Part shown: in pieces, positions 1-4,859 of the stretch | Numbering within the stretch: the first letter of the stretch is position 1 | Layout of the letters: every line of letters begins with the position of its first letter | Assembly: GCA_041476545.1 (NCBI GenBank) | Contig: JBGOTP010000155.1 | Location: 1-11,257, forward strand | Length of the DNA: 11,257 nucleotides | Direction of reading: 5' to 3' | Source: JBGOTP01 sp041476545 | GTDB lineage: Bacteria; Acidobacteriota; Vicinamibacteria; Vicinamibacterales; CAVVIG01 | Made by a program: the position numbers and the translations under genes | The notes under the pieces: model-generated | The model's input: the letters and a program-made list of their open reading frames with translations, nothing else | Told to the model about the DNA's origin: nothing | Database searches by the model: none

Positions 1-23
1 CCCCGCTGTCCAACGGCTCGGCC

Positions 24-95
24 CTGCCCTGCCTGCCCGGCCTCCCCCGCCCGCACTACCCGCCTTACCTGCCCTGCCTGCCCTGCCTGCCCTCG
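24..95. repeat. CTGCCC-type pyrimidine-rich repeat tract upstream of xdhC
   Basis: Positions 69-95 are three back-to-back 9-bp units (CTGCCCTGC, CTGCCCTGC, CTGCCCTCG). Two more units lie at 24-41 (CTGCCCTGC, CTGCCCGGC). The last unit directly abuts the TATAAT at 96. The rest of 1-68 is C/T-rich and I see no gene in it. The tract occupies the place where a -35 box would be expected, and no TTGACA-like hexamer is visible there. It may be a slippage-generated simple repeat or an upstream promoter element; the sequence alone cannot decide. Confidence 0.7.
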
Positions 96-101
96 TATAA
101 T
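96..101 (+). promoter_or_regulatory. -10 box (TATAAT) of xdhC, predicted leaderless
   Basis: A perfect TATAAT is followed by six bases (CAGGAC) and then the GTG start at 108. Sigma-70 promoters usually start transcription about seven bases after the -10 hexamer, which would be the G of this GTG, so the mRNA is predicted to be leaderless. The AGGA at 103-106 is too close to the GTG to act as a ribosome binding site for it. No -35 box is recognisable. Confidence 0.6.
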
Positions 102-107
102 CAGGAC

Positions 108-923
108 GTGAATCAGGAGGTGTTCGCCGCCGTTGCGGATGCGCTCGATCGGGGCGAACCCGCCGCGCTCGTGACCATTGTTTCGACCACGGGCTCGACG
201 CCGCAACGCGTCGGCGCGAAGATGCTCGTTTTTGGCGACGGCCGGATCGTCGGCACCATTGGAGGTGGCTGCTATGAGAACGACGCGTTCTGGAAGGCGC
301 GCGAAGCCATCACCAACCGCCGGCCGCAGCTCCTCCACTACGAACTGGCGGACGATTTCGCGCAGGAAACCGGGCTCGTCTGCGGCGGACAGATGGACGT
401 GTACATCGAGCCGATCGAACCCTCGCCCGAGCTCTACGTGATTGGGGCCGGCCACGTCGGATTTCACCTGGCCCGGCTCGCGCACGAAGTCGGCTTCCGC
501 GTCCACGTCGTGGACGATCGCGAGAAGTTCGCGAACCGCGAACGTTTCCCCAGCGCGGCGGAAGTCGTCACCGAAGACATTCCGGCCTGGGTGGGCCGCA
601 CCCTCCTTCCCGCCCACGCCTACGTCGTCATCGTCACGCGCGGGCATACCAACGATCTGGAGGCACTGCGCGCGCTGGCGCCGCGCGAACTGCGCTACCT
701 GGGACTCATCGGCAGCCGCGCCAAGGTCGCGCGTATCTACGATCAGTTGACGATGGACGCCATGCCCGCCGACCTGCTCAAGCGGGTGCATGCGCCGATT
801 GGGCTCGACATCGGCGCGGTCACGCCTCAGGAGATCGCGGTGAGCATCCTGGCCGAGCTCATCGCCGTCAAACACGGAAAAGTCTCGGGCGAGCTGTCAA
901 TGCGGTGGAACAACCTGGATTAG
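108..923 (+). CDS. xdhC: XdhC/CoxI family protein (xanthine dehydrogenase maturation factor)
   Basis: This 271-residue protein belongs to the XdhC/CoxI family, cytoplasmic factors that bind molybdenum cofactor and help insert its sulfurated form into xanthine dehydrogenase or CO dehydrogenase type hydroxylases. The N-terminal domain shows GSTP (29-32), GAKMLVF (36-42), the glycine/cysteine turn IGGGC (51-55) and CGGQMDVYIEP (92-102). The C-terminal domain is Rossmann-like, with VIGAGHVG at 111-118, a later GLIGSR, and IGLDIGAVTPQEIAVSI near the end. Length is normal for the family. The GTG at 108 is chosen because homology-like sequence begins at once and a -10 box lies just upstream. No hydroxylase subunit genes lie downstream; hrcA follows after 149 bp with its own promoter. 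Partner genes may lie upstream of the window. Family assignment is firm; the enzyme it serves is unknown. Confidence 0.93.
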   Translation: MNQEVFAAVADALDRGEPAALVTIVSTTGSTPQRVGAKMLVFGDGRIVGTIGGGCYENDAFWKAREAITNRRPQLLHYELADDFAQETGLVCGGQMDVYIEPIEPSPELYVIGAGHVGFHLARLAHEVGFRVHVVDDREKFANRERFPSAAEVVTEDIPAWVGRTLLPAHAYVVIVTRGHTNDLEALRALAPRELRYLGLIGSRAKVARIYDQLTMDAMPADLLKRVHAPIGLDIGAVTPQEIAVSILAELIAVKHGKVSGELSMRWNNLD

Positions 924-947
924 GGCGACTTGGCCGGGCTGGAAGCC

Positions 948-969
948 CTGCACTGCGCCTGCACTGCGC
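948..969. repeat. Tandem 11-bp repeat CTGCACTGCGC x2
   Basis: Two identical copies of CTGCACTGCGC lie at 948-958 and 959-969, in the gap between xdhC and hrcA. The last nine bases of each copy (GCACTGCGC) are exactly complementary in reverse to GCGCAGTGC at 1009-1017, which overlaps the right arm of the inverted repeat at 980-1022. Each copy could therefore compete for pairing in a read-through transcript. Confidence 0.75.
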
Positions 970-979
970 TGCACCTGAA

Positions 980-1022
980 GCCGAGCACTCAGACCGCGCT
1001 ACGCCCGCGCGCAGTGCTCGGC
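980..1022. promoter_or_regulatory. Long-spaced inverted repeat with CIRCE-like half-sites before hrcA
   Basis: GCCGAGCACT (980-989) and AGTGCTCGGC (1013-1022) are a perfect 10-bp inverted repeat separated by 23 bp. The left side reads CGAGCACTC, matching seven of nine bases of the CIRCE half-site TTAGCACTC. The right side shares AGTGCT with the other half-site GAGTGCTAA. CIRCE is the operator of HrcA, and this element lies just upstream of hrcA's -10 box, overlapping where the -35 would be. The half-site gap is 21 bp where CIRCE has 9, so this is a candidate, not a confirmed operator. It has no T-tract after it, so it is not a convincing intrinsic terminator for xdhC. Confidence 0.4.
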
Positions 1023-1035
1023 CCGGCCTGCCGTG

Positions 1036-1041
1036 TATAAT
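1036..1041 (+). promoter_or_regulatory. -10 box (TATAAT) of the hrcA operon
   Basis: A perfect TATAAT lies 31 bp before the hrcA ATG. The predicted transcription start is near 1048, leaving a leader of about 25 nt. No -35 box is recognisable: the expected place holds AGTGCT, part of the inverted repeat at 980-1022. The bases just before it (CGGCCTGCC) resemble the CTGCC-rich sequence before the xdhC and kinase -10 boxes. Confidence 0.6.
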
Positions 1042-1072
1042 TCTGGATAGCCGTTCCAAGACGACAGTGCCA

Positions 1073-2107
1073 ATGGAAACCTCAGAACGCTCCGGTCGAG
1101 TGCTGGCCGCGCTGGTGCGCGAGTACATCGCATCGGGTGAACCCGTGCCCTCGTCTCTTCTGGCCGGCGACCCCGGTCTCGGTGTCTCGTCGGCCACCGT
1201 GCGCAGCATTTTGGCGCGACTCGAGGCCGACGGCTTCGTCCAGCAGCCCCACACGTCGGCGGGCCGGATTCCGACCGACCGCGGGTATCGTTTCTATGTC
1301 GACCTGCTGCTCGACTCGAAGCGATCGTCGCGGACAGCGCAGGCGGTGGAAGCCCGGCTTCGCCGCGAAAGCGCCGGCGCCCTTGCGGATTCCGTGCTGT
1401 CGCAAGCCTCGCACGTCGTGTCCAAGGCCTCGCGGCACGTCGGCTTTGCGCTTCGTCCCACGCACGAGGCCGCCGTCTTCGATCGCGTTGAATTCATCCC
1501 CCTCAGCTCAACCCGGATCCTGGTCGTCATCATCGCAAGCGGTGGTCACGTCATCCAGAAGGCCATCGATGTCGATGAGGCGCTCGAGGCGGGCGACCTC
1601 CGGAACGCCGCAAACTATCTCAACGCCGAATTCTCCGGCTTGCCGCTGTATCGTGCGCGCGAGGCCGTGCTCGAGCGTATGGATGAGGAACGGCTGCTCT
1701 ATGACGCGCTCGCGGCCCGGGCGATGCGTCTCGCCTCCTCCACCTTCACCGATCTCCCAGACGATGGGACGCTGTACGTGGATGGCGCGGCATCACTGCT
1801 CGGTGGAGATCCCGGACTGACTCTCGGCACGATGCAGGCGCTTCTGCAGATGATTGAAGAGAAGCAGCGGCTCGTCCACCTGCTGAATGAATATATGGAC
1901 GGTCCCGGGATCACCGTGGTCATCGGCGCCGAACATCCCGATCCGCACCTGCGATCCTTCAGCCTGGTGGCGTCCACGTACCTCGATGGCGCGGGCATTG
2001 GCACCATTGGTGTCATCGGTCCGACGCGCATGCGCTACTCGCGCGCCATTGCCGTCGTCGACGGAGCCGCGCAAGCCGTGTCGCGCATGCTGCGCGATCC
2101 CAACTAG
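1073..2107 (+). CDS. hrcA: Heat-inducible transcription repressor HrcA
   Basis: HrcA binds CIRCE operators and represses chaperone genes. This 344-residue protein has the N-terminal winged helix-turn-helix (SSATVRSILARLEADGF, then QPHTSAGRIPTDRGYRFYVD) and ends with the family's GTIGVIGPTRMRYSRAI block. The middle holds the regulatory domain (SSTRILVVIIASGGHVIQK). The start is placed at ATG 1073, which gives the expected N-terminus (METSERSGRVLAALVREYI). An in-frame GTG at 1067 is a near-equivalent alternative; a start as early as 905 would overlap xdhC and precede the TATAAT at 1036. No strong Shine-Dalgarno sequence is visible. It is the first gene of a probable hrcA-grpE-dnaJ-prmA operon, with grpE 35 bp downstream. 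Autoregulation is likely if the upstream inverted repeat is a true operator. Confidence 0.95.
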   Translation: METSERSGRVLAALVREYIASGEPVPSSLLAGDPGLGVSSATVRSILARLEADGFVQQPHTSAGRIPTDRGYRFYVDLLLDSKRSSRTAQAVEARLRRESAGALADSVLSQASHVVSKASRHVGFALRPTHEAAVFDRVEFIPLSSTRILVVIIASGGHVIQKAIDVDEALEAGDLRNAANYLNAEFSGLPLYRAREAVLERMDEERLLYDALAARAMRLASSTFTDLPDDGTLYVDGAASLLGGDPGLTLGTMQALLQMIEEKQRLVHLLNEYMDGPGITVVIGAEHPDPHLRSFSLVASTYLDGAGIGTIGVIGPTRMRYSRAIAVVDGAAQAVSRMLRDPN

Positions 2108-2131
2108 TGTCGCGCGTCGGAGACGCGACAC
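2107..2131 (+). promoter_or_regulatory. Hairpin at the hrcA-grpE junction
   Basis: GTGTCGCG (2107-2114) and CGCGACAC (2124-2131) are perfect inverted repeats with a 9-nt gap. An alternative fold pairs ten bases around a GGA loop with a CG bulge in the left arm. It starts on the last base of the hrcA stop codon and ends 11 nt before the chosen grpE ATG. There is no T-tract, so a terminator is unlikely; an mRNA stability or translation-control element is possible. The spacing equals that of CIRCE but the sequence does not match it. Confidence 0.5.
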
Positions 2132-2142
2132 GAGCACACCAC

Positions 2143-2757
2143 ATGTCTGAAACGCCCTTCGACGATCCGGTTGCCGGCACGCCGGCCGCGACCGATCCGC
2201 GAGACCCGCCGAACTCTGCGCCCGATGTCGCCGCGCTGAAGCAGGAGCGGGACGACATCTACGATCGGCTGCTGCGGAACACGGCGGAGTTCGACAACTA
2301 CCGGAAGCGCATCGAACGCGAACGTCGCGAACAGGCCGACCAGGGCATCACCGACCTCCTGCTGGATTTGCTGCTGATTGTGGACGACTTCGATCTGGCC
2401 CTCAGTGTCGAGACCGGCGATGCCGCGCTTGCGCAGCCGAAACAGAGTGAAGGCGTGCGTGCGTCGCCGAAGCCGAGCGAAGGCGTGCGTGCGTCGCCGA
2501 AGCCGAGCGAAGGCGCGGCGGCATATCGCAAAGGCGTTGAACTCATCCATGGCAAGCTGCAGGATCTGCTGCGCAGGCGCGGCGTACGCCCCATCGTTGC
2601 GCTCGGCGCCGATTTCGACCCGAACGTGCACCAGGCGGTCGTGCACGACCTGAGCCCCGATCACCGCGAAGGCGAGGTCATTGGTGAATTGCGGCGCGGC
2701 TACATGCTGGGCGATCGCCTGCTGCGGGCCGCACTGGTGAAAGTGGCAAAGGCGTGA
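2143..2757 (+). CDS. grpE: Nucleotide exchange factor GrpE
   Basis: GrpE is the dimeric cytoplasmic exchange factor that releases ADP from DnaK. This 204-residue protein has an acidic, disordered N-terminus, the long helix with the conserved DRLLRNTAEFDNYRKRI block (41-57), and the C-terminal beta domain (DFDPNVHQAVVHD, then EGEVIGELRRGYMLGDRLLRAALVKVA). Between helix and beta domain it carries an unusual insert of about 30 residues made of SEGVRASPKP repeats (102-124). The start at ATG 2143 gives a normal N-terminus. A GTG at 2107, overlapping the hrcA stop, would add 12 residues, but then the hairpin would be coding. The stop overlaps the dnaJ start by four bases (GTGA), so translation of the two is probably coupled. 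Confidence 0.94.
   Translation: MSETPFDDPVAGTPAATDPRDPPNSAPDVAALKQERDDIYDRLLRNTAEFDNYRKRIERERREQADQGITDLLLDLLLIVDDFDLALSVETGDAALAQPKQSEGVRASPKPSEGVRASPKPSEGAAAYRKGVELIHGKLQDLLRRRGVRPIVALGADFDPNVHQAVVHDLSPDHREGEVIGELRRGYMLGDRLLRAALVKVAKA
2436..2515 (+). repeat. In-frame 30-bp tandem repeat inside grpE (about 2.7 copies)
   Basis: Unit copies lie at 2436-2465, 2466-2495 and, partially, 2496-2515. Copy 1 differs from copy 2 at three of 30 bases, and the partial third copy is identical to copy 2 over 20 bases. Because the unit is 30 bp, it adds ten residues (SEGVRASPKP) per copy without breaking the frame. It sits in the linker between the GrpE helix and beta domain, where extra length may be tolerated. 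Confidence 0.9.
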
Positions 2758-3896
2758 GCAAGCGAGACTATTACGACGTGCTCGGGGTCGCTCGGACGGC
2801 GACCGACGGCGAGTTGAAGAGTGCGTACCGCAAGCTGGCCCTCGAGTGCCATCCCGATCGCAATCCGGGCGACAAGGCCGCCGAAGAGCGTTTCAAAGAG
2901 GCGGCCGAAGCCTATGGCGTCCTCGCCGACGCCGACAAGCGCAGCGCCTACGATCGGTTCGGACATGCGGGCGTCAAGGGCGCGAGCGGCGGCGGATTCG
3001 ATCCGTCGGTCTTCAACGAGTTCGATTTCGCCGACGTGCTCGGCAACATGTTTGGCTTCGGCGATCTGTTCGGCGGCGGACGACGCCGCGGCGGCCCGCA
3101 GCGCGGCGCGGATCTGCGCTACGACCTGGAGATTTCGTTCGAGGAATCCGCCAGGGGCGCCGAGACCGCCGTGCAGATTCCCCGCCAGGAAACCTGCGAT
3201 ACCTGCAAAGGATCCGGTGCCGCGGAAGGCTCGTCGCCGTCCGTCTGTTCGCAATGCCGGGGCCAGGGCCAGGTCCGCTTCCAGCAGGGCTTCTTCACGG
3301 TGGCGCGCACCTGCCCGCAGTGCCGCGGCGCGGGCCAGGTGATCACGAAGCCGTGTCAGGCCTGTCGCGGCGAGGGTCGCGTCACGCGCGAACGCAAGAT
3401 CACCGTGAAGATTCCCGCCGGCGTCTCCACCGGACAGCAGCTACGCCTCCAGGGCGAGGGCGAAGCGGGCGGCGGAGGGGGCCCCGCCGGGCACCTGTAC
3501 GTCGTCCTGCACGTGCAGGAGCATGCGTTTTTCCGCCGCGAGGGGCTCAACCTGTTCTGCGAGATTCCGGTGAACTTCACGACACTCGTCCTCGGCGGCG
3601 AGGTGCGCGTGCCGACGCTCGATGGATCTGAGAGCGTGAAAGTGCCCGAGGGCACGCAAACCGGAACGACGCTGCGCGTGCGCGGCAGAGGGATGCCGGA
3701 AGTTGGCGGCCGTGCCCGGGGCGATTTATTCGCAACCGTGCAGGTGCAAACGCCGCGGAAACTGACCAAGGAACAGCGACACCTCTTCGAACAACTTGGC
3801 AAGGCGCTGCCGAAAGACAAGTTCGAGCCCCGCGCGCCGGGCAACGAGCAGGACGAGCGCAACCTGTTCGATCGCGTCAAGGACATGTTCGGCTAG
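2754..3896 (+). CDS. dnaJ: Chaperone protein DnaJ (Hsp40, type I)
   Basis: DnaJ delivers unfolded clients to DnaK and stimulates its ATPase. This 380-residue protein has the complete type I layout. The J domain (1-70) has the HPD motif at 33-35. A Gly/Phe-rich linker (about 75-120) includes GFGDLFGGG. Four zinc-finger repeats follow at 148-155 (CDTCKGSG), 165-172 (CSQCRGQG), 187-194 (CPQCRGAG) and 201-208 (CQACRGEG). C-terminal client-binding domains I and II include VKIPAGVSTGQQLRLQGEGE and the later VPEGTQTGTTLRVRGRGMP. The GTG start at 2754 overlaps the grpE stop by four bases and gives the canonical MSKRDYYDVLGV start. All zinc-binding cysteines are present, so it should be functional. 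No dnaK lies between grpE and dnaJ. Confidence 0.97.
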   Translation: MSKRDYYDVLGVARTATDGELKSAYRKLALECHPDRNPGDKAAEERFKEAAEAYGVLADADKRSAYDRFGHAGVKGASGGGFDPSVFNEFDFADVLGNMFGFGDLFGGGRRRGGPQRGADLRYDLEISFEESARGAETAVQIPRQETCDTCKGSGAAEGSSPSVCSQCRGQGQVRFQQGFFTVARTCPQCRGAGQVITKPCQACRGEGRVTRERKITVKIPAGVSTGQQLRLQGEGEAGGGGGPAGHLYVVLHVQEHAFFRREGLNLFCEIPVNFTTLVLGGEVRVPTLDGSESVKVPEGTQTGTTLRVRGRGMPEVGGRARGDLFATVQVQTPRKLTKEQRHLFEQLGKALPKDKFEPRAPGNEQDERNLFDRVKDMFG

Positions 3897-3910
3897 GTGT
3901 AGATCTGGTT

Positions 3911-4795
3911 GTGTTCTATCCGGCCCTCGACGTCGTTGGTCCCGACGATGAAATCCTGCAAGCCGTCGTTGATGAGTTCTCGCCATTCGCGGTCGAGGAG
4001 CGCGACGGTGCCCTGACCCTCTTCTTCTCCACCGCGACAGATCGCGAGCAGGCGCGCCTGGCGATCCTGCGCGAGTTTCCAAACGCCAACGCCACGAACC
4101 GCGAGATAGACGATGAGGACTGGGCGCGGCGATCGCAGCAGAACCTTCAACCGGTCACGATTGGCCGCATTGTCGTCGCGCCGCAGTGGGCCACACCCGA
4201 CCGCCAACCCCCAGACTCTCCCCGACCTCCGGCCTGCAGCGGCGAGACCCTCGCCTCCACCCTCCGACCTCTGACCATCGTCATCGAACCGTCCATGGGC
4301 TTCGGCACGGGTCACCACGCAACCACGAGACTGTGCCTTGCGGCACTGCAGACGCTGGATCTGGCCGACGGTTTCGTGCTTGATGTCGGAACGGGATCGG
4401 GCGTGCTGGCCTTGGCGGCGCGGCGTCTTGGGGCCAGGGCGGCACTCGGCATCGACACCGATCCCGACGCCATTCGTTCGGCCGTGGACAACCTCCGGAT
4501 CAATCCAGGCCTCACCAACGTCACGTTCGAGCTTGCGGACCTGACAATCCGGCTCGCCTCTTGGGAGCCATGTTCCCGTGCGGACGTCATCACCGCGAAT
4601 CTCACAGGGGCCCTGTTGATTTGCAGCGGAAACCTGCTGATCGACTCCGTGAGGGTCGGCGGCCACCTGATCCTCAGCGGGCTGCTGCAGGCGGAGCGGG
4701 TTGACGTCGGCGTGGCGTTCGAGACGCGAACCGAAGTCGTGTCGGCCACGTCAGAGGATGAGTGGGTTGGGCTGGTGTTGCGACGGCGATTGTAG
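3911..4795 (+). CDS. prmA: Ribosomal protein L11 methyltransferase PrmA
   Basis: PrmA uses S-adenosylmethionine to methylate ribosomal protein L11. The 294-residue protein shows the PrmA signature PSMGFGTGHHATTRLCL (127-143), SAM motif I DVGTGSG (158-164), the acidic residue after strand 2 in GIDTDPDAI (180-188), and the TANLTGALL catalytic-site region (228-236). Residues 1-90 correspond to the L11-recognition domain plus linker. A Pro/Ser-rich stretch at about 95-119 is inserted just before the SAM domain. GTG 3911 is used; it lies 14 bp after dnaJ, with only a weak AGGTG at 3895-3899 as possible ribosome binding site. Position after dnaJ matches the common dnaJ-prmA order and suggests operon membership. 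The family is clear; the exact start is less certain. Confidence 0.92.
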   Translation: MFYPALDVVGPDDEILQAVVDEFSPFAVEERDGALTLFFSTATDREQARLAILREFPNANATNREIDDEDWARRSQQNLQPVTIGRIVVAPQWATPDRQPPDSPRPPACSGETLASTLRPLTIVIEPSMGFGTGHHATTRLCLAALQTLDLADGFVLDVGTGSGVLALAARRLGARAALGIDTDPDAIRSAVDNLRINPGLTNVTFELADLTIRLASWEPCSRADVITANLTGALLICSGNLLIDSVRVGGHLILSGLLQAERVDVGVAFETRTEVVSATSEDEWVGLVLRRRL

Positions 4796-4841
4796 CGACA
4801 GCCAGCGAAAAGACAGTGACAGCAAACCTGGCCACGCGTTC

Positions 4842-4852
4842 GGAGGTCTAAT
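4842..4852 (+). promoter_or_regulatory. GGAGG ribosome binding site overlapping into a TCTAAT -10-like box
   Basis: GGAGG at 4842-4846 is the best Shine-Dalgarno match before the ATG at 4860, with a rather long 13-nt spacing. It abuts TCTAAT (4847-4852), five of six bases like TATAAT, which would start transcription at about the ATG itself. The gene may thus be read either from the upstream operon with a leader or from its own near-leaderless transcript. No -35 box is clear. The two readings cannot be separated from sequence. Confidence 0.4.
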
Positions 4853-4859
4853 AGAACAT

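Noticed and set aside
1..95. CRISPR-like or REP array in the CTGCCC tract
   Set aside because: The units are contiguous 9-mers with no unique spacers and no dyad symmetry, so it is a simple tandem repeat.
980..1022. Intrinsic terminator of xdhC
   Set aside because: The stem is strong, but the loop is 23 nt and no T-tract follows; the next bases are GC-rich.
2107..2131. Canonical CIRCE element between hrcA and grpE
   Set aside because: The dyad has the N9 spacing but its arms (GTGTCGCG/CGCGACAC) do not match TTAGCACTC/GAGTGCTAA.
2104..2664. Minus-strand open frame opposite grpE containing AFARLRRRTH repeats
   Set aside because: It is antisense to GrpE; the repeats are just the reverse reading of the 30-bp tandem repeat.
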